DNA of 64,000 nt from Altererythrobacter sp. KTW20L (GTDB taxonomy: Bacteria; Pseudomonadota; Alphaproteobacteria; Sphingomonadales; Sphingomonadaceae), in the NCBI RefSeq assembly GCF_023501975.1, contig NZ_JAMFLH010000004.1, positions 187,001-251,000 on the forward strand. The letters run 5' to 3'. A program made the translations under genes and the position numbers. The notes beneath the pieces were generated by a model. It was given only the letters and a program-made list of their open reading frames with translations, was not told where the DNA came from and did no database searches. Of the stretch, positions 17,019 to 27,568 are shown piece after piece (the stretch's first letter is position 1; the number at the start of each line of letters is the position of its first letter).

Positions 17019-18211
17019 CGTGGATCGCTTTCTTGGGTCAGGTCGAGGGATGGACGCTTGGTGACGAGTGCCCGCATGGCACGCATCACGGGAACGGGCG
17101 GCTTGCCGATCAGGATCCGCGCCTTGTCGGCAAAAGTCGAACGTGCGGCATAGAACCGTTCCACCAGGGGTTCGGGCAGGCGATAGAATCGCTCGAATAT
17201 CCCAGCACGCCGGTGCGGCAGGGCCGCGCCGAACAGCATGGAGCCGAGCAGGCGGTAGAAACCGGTCGCGGCCCAGTGCCGCCGCGCCATGGCATCGATG
17301 CGCGCTGCCAGCTGGTCGCCCGGGAGGTCCGCCTCGGCTGTCACGGCCAGCGCTGCCTTGACTGCGAAGGGCAGGGTGTAGCTGGTCAGCGGATGGGTGA
17401 ACAACCCGCGCGCACCCACCAGGGCCACGCCGGGAATGCGCAAGGGTTCCAGGTGGCGCGCCGGGTCACCGCCGGTAATCACCGGCAGCACGCCCGTTTC
17501 AAATCCCAGCAGCTCGCCCTCCCAGCCGTGCTGGCGGCAATAGAGGTCGATCCGGTGCGACAGGGCGGCGCGATCCAGTTCGGGCGTGTCCTGGTAATAG
17601 GTATCCTCGACGAACAGCTCGTGTGCGCCCAGCGGCAGGACATAGACGAAGCGGTAGCCGCCAAGCTGGTCGACGCTGGCGTCCATGATAACTGGCCGCT
17701 CCACCCCATGGGGTTCGTGCGTCCTGAGGTGGCGCCCCATGAACACCTGCCAACCGCCCGAAAGGTGGGGTGAAGGGGCAAAGCCGCGCGCATCGATCAC
17801 GGCGCGGGCGGTGATGCGGCTGCCATCGGCCAGGGTCATTCCGCCAGCATCCAGGCCTGCCACCTGCTGGCGCAGTATGATCGTTCCGGGTGCCAGCTCG
17901 CGTTCCAGGGCGGCGGCAAAATCGGCCGAGGCCATCGAGCAATAGGGGGTGGCAAGACGGCGGCGGTGGCCGGGAAACACCACTTCGTTGCCCGCGTCCC
18001 ACTGTGTCTTGCGGATCGGATGGAGCAGCGCCTCGCCTTCGGCAGACAGGTCGCTGGCAAACCACGACCAGCGGTGGTTGCCGCCGGGCATGTCGCCGCT
18101 CTCGACCAGCCGCACAGACAGGTCGGGTCGCTCCTGCGCCAGGGCCAGCGCGATCAGGCCTCCTGCAAGGCCGCCCCCGGCAATGGCTATATCGCATGTC
18201 CGCCCGCTCAT
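17015..18211 (-). CDS. crtY: Lycopene beta-cyclase
   Basis: 398 residues from ATG 18211 (TTG 18217 is the alternative). The FAD-binding motif IAGGGLAGGLIALALAQ is at the start. Further family features are NHRWSWF after the first strand, YRFVYVLPLG with FVEDTYY in the middle, and HPLTSYTLPFAVKAAL towards the C-terminus. It cyclises both ends of lycopene to beta-carotene. First gene of the minus-strand crt series; its promoter should lie in 18212-18363, shared with the divergent DUF2585 gene. Confidence 0.93.
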   Translation of the reverse strand: MSGRTCDIAIAGGGLAGGLIALALAQERPDLSVRLVESGDMPGGNHRWSWFASDLSAEGEALLHPIRKTQWDAGNEVVFPGHRRRLATPYCSMASADFAAALERELAPGTIILRQQVAGLDAGGMTLADGSRITARAVIDARGFAPSPHLSGGWQVFMGRHLRTHEPHGVERPVIMDASVDQLGGYRFVYVLPLGAHELFVEDTYYQDTPELDRAALSHRIDLYCRQHGWEGELLGFETGVLPVITGGDPARHLEPLRIPGVALVGARGLFTHPLTSYTLPFAVKAALAVTAEADLPGDQLAARIDAMARRHWAATGFYRLLGSMLFGAALPHRRAGIFERFYRLPEPLVERFYAARSTFADKARILIGKPPVPVMRAMRALVTKRPSLDLTQESDPR

Positions 18212-18363
18212 GCCCAAATCCCTAGCCTATTGAGCGAAAGGCGCAATCATGGGCGCAAGGCGGTATGGGCCAAGGGGCAGAAGGGGCACTTGCCAAGCAG
18301 GCGCGGACAGGGAACAAGATCAGGTAAATACAAGGCAAATATTGCGGGGGGTCGCAGGGTCGG

Positions 18364-18957
18364 ATGATACAGGGCAGGAGGCTGTGGCCGCACAGGCGTG
18401 CGTGGATTGCGGCGCTGGTGGTTTTCGTGGCGGCGGTGGCTGTGCTGTTCGCCATGGACCGCCCGCCGATCTGCACCTGCGGCACGGTCAAGCTGTGGCA
18501 CGGCGTGGTGCAATCGAGCGAGAACAGCCAGCACATCACCGACTGGTATGCCCCCAGCCATTTCACTCACGGGTTGCTGATGGCGGGCGCGGCCTGGCTG
18601 CTGTGGCGCAAGTGGAAGCTGTTCGGCGGCTACCCCTCGCGATGGGCGCTGCCCATTGCAGTGGTGGTTGAAGCCGCCTGGGAAATCGCCGAAAACACGC
18701 CGATGGTCATCAACCGCTACCGCGAGGCGACGATCAGCCTGGGCTATACCGGCGACAGCATCGTCAATTCTGCCGCCGACATCGGCTGGATGGTGGCAGG
18801 CTTCCTCCTCGCCCTGCGCCTGCCCGGCTGGGCCAGCGTGGCGCTAGGCCTGTTCCTCGAGCTGCTTGCCCTGGCGGTGATCCGCGACAACCTGACGCTG
18901 AACGTGCTGATGCTGCTCTATCCGGTTGACGCCGTGGCCCAATGGCAGGCGGGATAG
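18364..18957 (+). CDS. DUF2585 (UPF0314) membrane protein
   Basis: 197 residues with an N-terminal helix and four or five more. Strongly conserved-looking polar segments such as SQHITDWYAPSHFTHG, EIAENTPMVINRYRE and GYTGDSIVNSAADIGWM are characteristic of the UPF0314/DUF2585 family of alphaproteobacteria. Function is unknown; the conserved His, Glu and Asp residues near membrane boundaries would suit an enzyme or metal site, which is inference. Divergent from crtY. Confidence 0.85.
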   Translation: MIQGRRLWPHRRAWIAALVVFVAAVAVLFAMDRPPICTCGTVKLWHGVVQSSENSQHITDWYAPSHFTHGLLMAGAAWLLWRKWKLFGGYPSRWALPIAVVVEAAWEIAENTPMVINRYREATISLGYTGDSIVNSAADIGWMVAGFLLALRLPGWASVALGLFLELLALAVIRDNLTLNVLMLLYPVDAVAQWQAG

Positions 18958-19007
18958 AGCAGGCGGGCTAGGGCAGACAGCTTAGGACAGGCGGGGGGCT
19001 GAGGAGA

Positions 19008-21059
19008 TTAATCCTCCCCCTCATCCTCCACCGCTGCCACCATGGGCCGGGGGCCGGGCATTTCGGCCTGGCGGTTGCCGGTCATCAGGTAGGTGTCGAA
19101 CCAGTCCATCATGCGCAGGGTATAGTCATAGCGCGATGCCGCCATGGCATTGCCGTGGCCTTCACCCGGATAAAGCACCAGCCGCACGGGGGTTTCCGGC
19201 TTGCGGATGCGCAGGTGGCGGTAAAGCTCCATACTCTGGGTGGCGGACACGCGGGTATCCTCCTCGCCGTGCAGGATCAGCAGCGGGGTCTCGGCCTTGT
19301 CGACATGGAAAATGGGGCTGCCTTCCAGCAGGCGGTCCCATTCCTCCCAAGGCCACTTGCGATCATGCACGAGGTACAATTCGTTGGGAATGTCGCTCGT
19401 ACCGAACTTGCTGATATTGTTGGAAATGCCCACGGACATGACCGATGCGGCAAATTCCGCGCTATAATAGGTCGCGCCCCAGGCGCTGGCATAGCCGCCA
19501 TATGACCCGCCGGTGATGCCCACGCGGTCCGGATCGGCAATGCCCATTTCGGCCAGGGCATACTTGGCATCGACCAGGTCATCGAATTCCTTGCCGGCAT
19601 AGTCGCCCTGGTGCTGCATCGAGAAATCCACTCCATAGGCAGTGGAGCCACGGTAGTTGGGCAGGAACACCGCATAGCCGCGGCCCGCCGCCACCTGGCC
19701 GGGCTTTGAATAGCCGGTCTGCCAGCCGTTGCTCTCGTGCGCTTCGGGCCCGCCGTGGACATCGAAGATCAGCGGTGCGCGTTCGAACGGGACGCCGCCG
19801 ACCGGTTCGATCAGCACGCCCTCGATCTCCTGGCCGTCGCGCGCGGTAAAGGTCACGGCGCGCTGCACGCCCATGTCGATCTCGGCCAGCCACGGGTTGT
19901 GTGCGGTCCAGCGCTGGAACTCGCCGCCGGTCAGCAGGAACAGTTCGGTCGGATGGGCAGGACTGTTGGCCAGGGCCACCAGCCGGTTGCCGCCCTGCTC
20001 CAGCCGGGTGAAGATCAGGCCATCCGGGTCGATCTCGCGTTCCAGCCGGCCATTGGCATCATAGAACCGCAGCACGCTCTGCACGCCGACATCGACCGTC
20101 ACGGCCAGGCGACCATCGGCCATCCATTCGGCATCGGTCGCAGCTTCGGCGGCGCCGGCATTGAGCGCGGTTATTTCTGCCGTGGCGACATCGACCAGGT
20201 GCAGCGTGGTCTCCGCCGGATCGTTGATGCTGACCCCGGCGATCAGCGACAGGTGGCGGCCATCGGGCGAGATCTCGATATCGCCGATCTTGCCCGGCGT
20301 TTCGACCACCCGCACCGTGCCGCTGGCAAGGTCGAGGATATGGGGGCGGCGGGCCATCAGGTTGTCGTCCACCAGCGTGGTGGGGGCCGAGGTTATCACC
20401 ATGAAGGTGCCATCGGGGGCCAGCATGATCTGGTCCACGTGGCCGGGAACTTCCAGCTCGCGCGGCGCTGCATCCACCTCGGCAGTGCCGCTGGCGGCCA
20501 CGAACAGGCGGTTGAAGCGCTGCTCTTCCTCGTAAACGCGGGCATTGAAACCGCGCCCTGCTTCAGCTTCGCGGGCGGTATCGGGAGCAGGGCCGGCCAG
20601 CAGGTAGGTGCTCTCGCCGCTGGGGGCCATGGCATAGGCCAGCACGTTGACTTCAGGCACGGCCGCCAGCTTGCGCGGTGCGCCGCCGTTCACCGGCACG
20701 CCCCACACGGCGCGCTTGTCGTCACTATCGGCCCACAGGTAGGTGATCATCGATCCATCGGGCGAGAAGCCGATTGATCCCGGGCTGACATCTTCCGGCA
20801 GATAGGCGCGGGCCTGCATCGGGGCATCGGCGAGGTAGAGCCGCTGGGTAAGCCCGCCGTTATCCTCGCCCGCCGTCACATCGGGGCGTGAGGCGGTGGT
20901 ATAGGCGATGTGCGAACCGTCGCGCGAGATCGCCACCGATCCGGTGAACTCGATCCGCGCCACGTCCTCGGGCGTCATCGGACGGGCATGGGCGTTATGG
21001 CCGATGGCGGCGGACAGCAACAGGGCGCTGGCAAGCAGCGCGCGGCGGGTCGTGTTCAT
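19008..21059 (-). CDS. S9-family peptidase (prolyl oligopeptidase/acylaminoacyl-peptidase type), exported
   Basis: 683 residues. A signal peptide (RRALLASALLLSAAIGHNAHA) leads into a beta-propeller with WD40-like PD repeats such as SPDGSMITYLW, then an alpha/beta-hydrolase domain. The nucleophile serine lies in GGSYGGYASAW, the acid in HGEEDTRVSA and the histidine in GEGHGNAM. It should cleave short peptides in the periplasm. The acidic C-terminal tail VEDEGED is unusual but short. Monocistronic by its surroundings. Confidence 0.9.
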   Translation of the reverse strand: MNTTRRALLASALLLSAAIGHNAHARPMTPEDVARIEFTGSVAISRDGSHIAYTTASRPDVTAGEDNGGLTQRLYLADAPMQARAYLPEDVSPGSIGFSPDGSMITYLWADSDDKRAVWGVPVNGGAPRKLAAVPEVNVLAYAMAPSGESTYLLAGPAPDTAREAEAGRGFNARVYEEEQRFNRLFVAASGTAEVDAAPRELEVPGHVDQIMLAPDGTFMVITSAPTTLVDDNLMARRPHILDLASGTVRVVETPGKIGDIEISPDGRHLSLIAGVSINDPAETTLHLVDVATAEITALNAGAAEAATDAEWMADGRLAVTVDVGVQSVLRFYDANGRLEREIDPDGLIFTRLEQGGNRLVALANSPAHPTELFLLTGGEFQRWTAHNPWLAEIDMGVQRAVTFTARDGQEIEGVLIEPVGGVPFERAPLIFDVHGGPEAHESNGWQTGYSKPGQVAAGRGYAVFLPNYRGSTAYGVDFSMQHQGDYAGKEFDDLVDAKYALAEMGIADPDRVGITGGSYGGYASAWGATYYSAEFAASVMSVGISNNISKFGTSDIPNELYLVHDRKWPWEEWDRLLEGSPIFHVDKAETPLLILHGEEDTRVSATQSMELYRHLRIRKPETPVRLVLYPGEGHGNAMAASRYDYTLRMMDWFDTYLMTGNRQAEMPGPRPMVAAVEDEGED

Positions 21060-21165
21060 GGGGGGCTACGCCTCGTGGAATCAGGTTACGGGTGTAACCG
21101 CCATAGCCGCTGGTCAGGACAAGGCAAGAGCCCTGGCGGCAGGCGGCGCGGATTTCGGTTGCCGT

Positions 21166-21564
21166 TCAGCCTGTTGGCGAGAGCGTTTTCTCGCGCTGGG
21201 GATAGACGTCGAACGTCCGCCCGCGCACGGTGATCGTCTCACCCTTGAAACTGCGCACCGACATATCGCGCGCCCGGTGGCCGGTAACGGTTGCCCGGTC
21301 GCCCGCAGCGGCATGGTCTGCGCCAAAGCCCGACCTTTCGGCCACGATCGGCGGGGACAGATCGACCGACCATTCCATGCCCATCGTATCGCGCAGGCGC
21401 AGATGCATGTGCGGGTTGGTGAAAGTGATCGACAGGATCTCGCCGGTCAGGCGGCTTTCGGCATCCTGCGTCCAGCCCCAGCCGTGGTGGGCGGCAGAGG
21501 TAGGCGGAAGAGCCAGCGCGGCGGCGGCGGCAGCGGCGGGCAGGGCGATAAGGGACCGTTTCAT
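21166..21564 (-). CDS. DUF6152 family exported protein
   Basis: 132 residues starting MKRSLIALP at ATG 21564, which has AAGGAG well placed upstream. The signal peptide ends near PPTSAAHHGWGW, and the HHGW motif directly after cleavage followed by LTGEILSITFTNPHMHLRL is the hallmark of DUF6152. These small periplasmic proteins have no established function; an N-terminal His-rich end could bind metal, which is inference. No operon partner is evident. Confidence 0.8.
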   Translation of the reverse strand: MKRSLIALPAAAAAAALALPPTSAAHHGWGWTQDAESRLTGEILSITFTNPHMHLRLRDTMGMEWSVDLSPPIVAERSGFGADHAAAGDRATVTGHRARDMSVRSFKGETITVRGRTFDVYPQREKTLSPTG

Positions 21565-21622
21565 GGGCCAATCTCCTTGTGCGTTCATCCCCTCGGACGC
21601 AGGTTATAGCACAGGTCGCGCC

Positions 21623-22270
21623 TCAGGCGAAGGGATCGAGCAGGCGGGCTTCCATTGCTTCGGCCGGAAAGGGCGCGACCAGCGCGCTGGCCCTGTCCCA
21701 CCCGGCGTGGAGCCACAGGTCCTGCGCGGCAGACGTGGGCGGCACGATCACCGGCATCCGTTCGCGCCCCAGGCCTTTCAGCAAGCCATTGGCCGGGCAG
21801 GTGAGCAGGGCAAAGCCCGGCACCTCGCTATCCTTCCACACGGCGGCAAAGGCGATGAGTGGCTGGCCCGGGCCAGTTCCGGGACAAGTGATGGAGAACC
21901 GCTCGCGCCGCCCCTCCACATCCACGCCCGCGCCCCATTCGAAGAAGCTTGTGGCCGGCACCAGGCAGCGGAACTCGCTGTTGCGCAGGTTGCCGATCCA
22001 GAACGGACTGTCGGTGTTGCGCACGCTGGTGATGGCGCGCCCGGCATCATGGGCCGACGGCGGCGGCGGCACGCCCCACAGCCTGGGGACCATCCGCCGC
22101 GGCCCCCGCTCCGGCCTCGGTCCGGCAATGAACTCGCGCCCCGCCGTGATGACCGGCGCGAAATTGCCCGGCGCGACATAGCCGCCCGCCCACGGATCGT
22201 CCCCGGCGCGGGCGGCAAAGGCGCGGGCGATATGGGCCGCCGGGGCGTCGAGGCGGTAGAGCATGGTCAT
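21623..22270 (-). CDS. SRAP (YedK/HMCES-like) protein lacking the catalytic cysteine
   Basis: 215 residues from ATG 22270. The SRAP fold is recognisable: N-terminal MTMLYRL, ITSVRNTDSPFW (N85), CLVPATSFFEW (E111) and RMPVIVPP. In SRAP proteins Cys2 forms the covalent link to abasic sites in DNA; homologues begin MCNLYR or MCMLYR, but here residue 2 is Thr (ACC). The His expected before the MPVI segment (HPKAMP or HxRMP in relatives) is also absent, with GRERMP in its place. N and E are kept. The protein may be a non-catalytic paralogue or use another chemistry. Confidence 0.78.
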   Translation of the reverse strand: MTMLYRLDAPAAHIARAFAARAGDDPWAGGYVAPGNFAPVITAGREFIAGPRPERGPRRMVPRLWGVPPPPSAHDAGRAITSVRNTDSPFWIGNLRNSEFRCLVPATSFFEWGAGVDVEGRRERFSITCPGTGPGQPLIAFAAVWKDSEVPGFALLTCPANGLLKGLGRERMPVIVPPTSAAQDLWLHAGWDRASALVAPFPAEAMEARLLDPFA

Positions 22271-22597
22271 GTGCCGACGTGATGGCGCGGATGAGATGGG
22301 CGGGCAAGCAGCAGCGCCAGGTTGGCCGCGCACCGCCGCAACTGATGTACCCTGGCAGCATGAGGAAATGGAGTACTAGCGCCAGCCCGGTGCCAAGGCC
22401 CAACTCAACGGTATGTCGCCTCGGGCCCACGGTCTAAACCCATGGAACAGTGCTCGGTGCAGGGCTCTGGGCGGGGCTCTGGGCGGGGTTGTGTTCGCAG
22501 CAAGGCACTGCCGCCAATCAAGTTGACTGCGCCGGATGGCTCGATAACAAAATCCGCGTCCATTGCTCGATAGGGGGCTCGGGCAAGGGGGGTATTC
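22271..22597. other. Intergenic region between SRAP and the (TP)n lipoprotein
   Basis: About 330 bases with no convincing gene. A tandem 12-base repeat GGGCTCTGGGCG runs at roughly 22467-22490. No clear promoter pair or RNA gene was seen; a promoter for the downstream lipoprotein is expected here. Confidence 0.5.
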
Positions 22598-23587
22598 ATG
22601 CGTTTGATCACTGTGTTGGCGACAATAGCTGCCAGTTCACTCGCTCTCGCCGGTTGTGGTGGAAGTGGTGGCGGTTCCGGCGGCGGGGCGACACCCACGC
22701 CTGGCCCGACACCAACTCCGACGCCAACTCCGACGCCAACTCCCACTACCGCTCCGATATTTTCCTATGCCAAGATCAACGCGCTGACGGCGGATCAGAG
22801 TTTCGCCACTGCCTGCATCCGCTATGGACGGCTCGCCAGCGGCGCCTTCGCCCTCAATGGCACCGATTTATTCAACACTGTCGGGCAGGGGAAATACACC
22901 GCAGCCAATCAAGGCTGGACGCTGGACGGGGTCAGGACATTTTTGCCCGAGCAAATCACATCCAATTTGCCCCAGTTCACTGCCTATTCCTTCCCCAGCA
23001 ATCTCAATCCCACCGAAACCTTGCTTCTCACCAATCCCGGATCGGCCACCGCTGATGCTGCTGAATATGGCCGCTTTGGGCACTACAAAGTCCTGCAGGC
23101 GAGCAACGAGACCGGCGGCACCTTGTGTGCTTTCGGCATCCCTTCCTTTTCTGCAGATATACCCGCCGCGCCCGCCGTCACCTACACGATCATCGATGTA
23201 GAAGGCTTCACCGCGACTTCGACTTCGCCAACAGATTCGATCGGCATTACCGAAGGTAGCGGCACAATCACGCGCAACACGCAGACAGGCGAGGTGTCGT
23301 TTTCGCTGTCATTTCAGCTAAACACCTCTGGCAGTCCGGTGATGGTTGGGCCGCTTACCGGCACATCGGATTTTGACCAAACGAACAATCGGCTGGGCTA
23401 TACCTCACAACTGGAAGCAAGCCCCTCTACGGCACTGCCGGGTGTTTTGGAGTATTCCATCAATGGCGGCTTCTTTGGCCCCGGCGGCATCGAGACGGGC
23501 TTTGTGATTTCGGCATTTCTCGACCAGAACAATGACGGCCTTACCGAACGCCACCTCCTGCTCACAGGCCACGCGCGGCGCAATTAA
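22598..23587 (+). CDS. Lipoprotein with (TP)n linker, unknown function
   Basis: 329 residues. A lipobox (SLALAGCGG) is followed by GSGGGSGGG and a Thr-Pro tract of about 20 residues, then a domain of about 270 residues rich in Thr, Ser and Asn with two isolated cysteines, predicted mostly beta. The domain is not recognised. The linker is built from near-perfect 12-base repeats (CCAACTCCGACG) that could vary in copy number. Base use is somewhat less GC-rich than the neighbours. The same signal-plus-linker design occurs in the S41 and S8 proteases in this window. Likely outer-membrane anchored. Confidence 0.7.
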   Translation: MRLITVLATIAASSLALAGCGGSGGGSGGGATPTPGPTPTPTPTPTPTPTTAPIFSYAKINALTADQSFATACIRYGRLASGAFALNGTDLFNTVGQGKYTAANQGWTLDGVRTFLPEQITSNLPQFTAYSFPSNLNPTETLLLTNPGSATADAAEYGRFGHYKVLQASNETGGTLCAFGIPSFSADIPAAPAVTYTIIDVEGFTATSTSPTDSIGITEGSGTITRNTQTGEVSFSLSFQLNTSGSPVMVGPLTGTSDFDQTNNRLGYTSQLEASPSTALPGVLEYSINGGFFGPGGIETGFVISAFLDQNNDGLTERHLLLTGHARRN

Positions 23588-23689
23588 CGGCTGCGCGCCT
23601 GCCCAAAAGGCAAGGAGCGGGCGCCAGTCAGCGCGGCGCGTCACCTCACCCTTCCACACCGCTTGCCACATCCCCCCCACTCCCCTAAC

Positions 23690-23790
23690 CTCCATCCATC
23701 CCCGGGGAGCGCGCCTGCGCTGAGAGGGGTGGGCTAGGCTCCACCCGACCCGTTGAACCTGAACCCGTTAGCACGGGCGGAGGGAGGGCC
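23690..23790 (+). promoter_or_regulatory. TPP riboswitch (THI element)
   Basis: The conserved thi-box parts are in order: GGGGAGC, GCTGAGAGG, a P3 hairpin GGTGGG-CTAGGCT-CCACCC, then ACCCGTTGAACCTGA and a P5-type stem ending GCGGAGGGAG. Thiamine pyrophosphate binding should reduce expression downstream. GGAGGGAGG at its 3' edge could pair with CCTCTCCC at about 23810, near the ribosome binding site AGGAG of the following gene, giving a plausible switch. Exact boundaries are approximate. Confidence 0.92.
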
Positions 23791-23840
23791 GGCGCACATG
23801 CCGCAGAACCCTCTCCCGCCTATCGCAGGAGAGCACGCAC

Positions 23841-24239
23841 ATGGCCCAAGAATCCGATATTTCCGCCTGGATCGCCCTGTTCATGGGGCTCTATGCGCTG
23901 GGCGCGGCGATGGGCGAATTGCGCAGTCCGGGAAGCTGGGCCGTCATGCTCGACAACTTCGAGAAGGGCGAGGGGCTGCGCTTCCTGACCGGCATCGTGG
24001 TGCTGGCGCTGGGGGCCGCGATCTACCTCGTCAACCCATACAATTCCGCCGACTGGCTGAGCGTGGTGGTCACCCTGATCGGCGCGGGCATGGTGCTGGA
24101 AGGCGTGGTGATCCTGGCCTGGGGCCGCCCGTTCTTGCACTTTGCATCGCTGTTGCTGGGCGCGGTCAACCGCGTGTGGGCGTTGCTGGCCTTCGGCATC
24201 GGGCTGGTGCTGATCTGCGTCGCCCTGCTGCGTTTCTGA
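23841..24239 (+). CDS. Riboswitch-controlled small membrane protein, unknown family
   Basis: 132 residues with four hydrophobic helices (about 7-25, 45-62, 70-94 and 100-130), short loops and few charges. It lies between the TPP riboswitch and thiC, 30 bases ahead of thiC, so both should be on the same thiamine-repressed transcript. ATG 23841 has AGGAG upstream. I do not recognise the family. Transport of thiamine or its pyrimidine precursor, or an accessory membrane role, would suit the regulation; the small size argues against a complete classical transporter. Confidence 0.75.
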   Translation: MAQESDISAWIALFMGLYALGAAMGELRSPGSWAVMLDNFEKGEGLRFLTGIVVLALGAAIYLVNPYNSADWLSVVVTLIGAGMVLEGVVILAWGRPFLHFASLLLGAVNRVWALLAFGIGLVLICVALLRF

Positions 24240-24242
24240 TAA

Positions 24243-26638
<2,396 letters not shown>

Positions 26639-26745
26639 CCCAACCCTGAACCTTTGGACAGGTCGCCACGGAACCCTTCGTGCTGCATCTGCGTTGTGGA
26701 CGGGAATCTCCCCCCTTAACGACACCTGTCCCGGAAGGATCACTC

Positions 26746-27318
26746 ATGACCAAACGCTTTATGCTCCCCCTGCTGCTCGGCACCGCGCTGACCCTCTCGG
26801 CCTGCGGCAACGACGCGGCCGAAGACACCACCATGGATGACGGCATGGCCGACACCATGACGATGGAAGAAGGCAACACCATCGTTGATGTCGCCAGCGG
26901 CAACCCCGATTTCTCCACCCTGGTCGCCGCCGTGCAGGCCGCCGGACTGGTCGAAACGCTGAACGGTGATGGCCCCTACACCGTGTTCGCCCCCACCAAC
27001 GCGGCGTTCGACAAGCTGCCCGATGGCACGGTCGAGACCCTCACCACCACCGAGACCCAGCAGCTGTCCTCGATCCTCACCTATCACGTGGTGAGCGGCG
27101 AAGTGATGGCCGCAGACCTGATCGCCGCCATCCAGGGCGCGGGCGATGAAGGCTATGCCATCACCACGGTGAACGGCGCGACGCTGACTGCCATGATGGC
27201 CGAAGGCGGCGTGCAGCTGACCGACGCTGCAGGCAACACCGCCATGGTGACCATGACCGACGTGGACGCCTCCAACGGCGTGGTCCACGTGATCGACACG
27301 GTGCTGATGCCGGAATGA
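26746..27318 (+). CDS. Fasciclin (FAS1) domain lipoprotein
   Basis: 190 residues from ATG 26746. A lipoprotein signal ends in LSACG, followed by a Met/Asp/Thr-rich linker (DDGMADTMTMEE) and one FAS1 domain with the H1 box GPYTVFAPTNAAFDKLP and the H2-like end NGVVHVIDTVLMP. FAS1 proteins mediate surface adhesion or matrix contacts. The Met-rich linker could bind copper, which is inference. A terminator follows at 27361. Confidence 0.88.
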   Translation: MTKRFMLPLLLGTALTLSACGNDAAEDTTMDDGMADTMTMEEGNTIVDVASGNPDFSTLVAAVQAAGLVETLNGDGPYTVFAPTNAAFDKLPDGTVETLTTTETQQLSSILTYHVVSGEVMAADLIAAIQGAGDEGYAITTVNGATLTAMMAEGGVQLTDAAGNTAMVTMTDVDASNGVVHVIDTVLMPE

Positions 27319-27360
27319 TTTCTATCGCATAGCGCGGCGTAAAGCGGCGTGAGCCAAGAG

Positions 27361-27393
27361 AGGGCGGGTCCGTGGAGGGCCTGCCCTTTTTTG
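27361..27393 (+). terminator. Rho-independent terminator after the fasciclin gene
   Basis: The stem AGGGCGGG/CCTGCCCT (27361-27368 with 27380-27387, one G-U pair) is followed by a run of T. It separates the fasciclin gene from the AT-rich island. Confidence 0.75.
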
Positions 27394-27503
27394 TTGGAGG
27401 GAACCCTGACTGATATTTCCATTCTCATTGCCAGGAAGGTCTGCCGCAAAGATGGGCACCTTGCTTCCGACACCTATACCAATCCACCAACTTCCAACAA
27501 AAT

Positions 27504-27521
27504 CTCTGGACATATCCAGAG
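27504..27521. promoter_or_regulatory. Inverted repeat upstream of the AT-rich ATPase gene (possible operator)
   Basis: CTCTGGA-CATA-TCCAGAG is a perfect 7-bp inverted repeat about 47 bases before the ATPase start. Position suits an operator or leader hairpin. There is no direct evidence of function. Confidence 0.4.
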
Positions 27522-27568
27522 CTGTTTGCCCATTATCTCGCGCAAATCAAATTTGAAGTGAGGATCGA

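Noticed and set aside
15372-17153. Long plus-strand frame antisense to crtI
   Set aside because: CrtI motifs on the minus strand are unambiguous and the opposite frame has no recognisable features.
22405-22746. Minus-strand protein with Gly-Val repeats, and a similar one opposite other (TP)n linkers (about 34629-34979, 50256-50669)
   Set aside because: GVGVG arises from the reverse complement of Thr-Pro codon repeats and is not independent coding.
27319-27568. Attachment site or integrase boundary of the AT-rich island
   Set aside because: No matching direct repeats were found around 27394 and 29009, and no integrase or tRNA is nearby.
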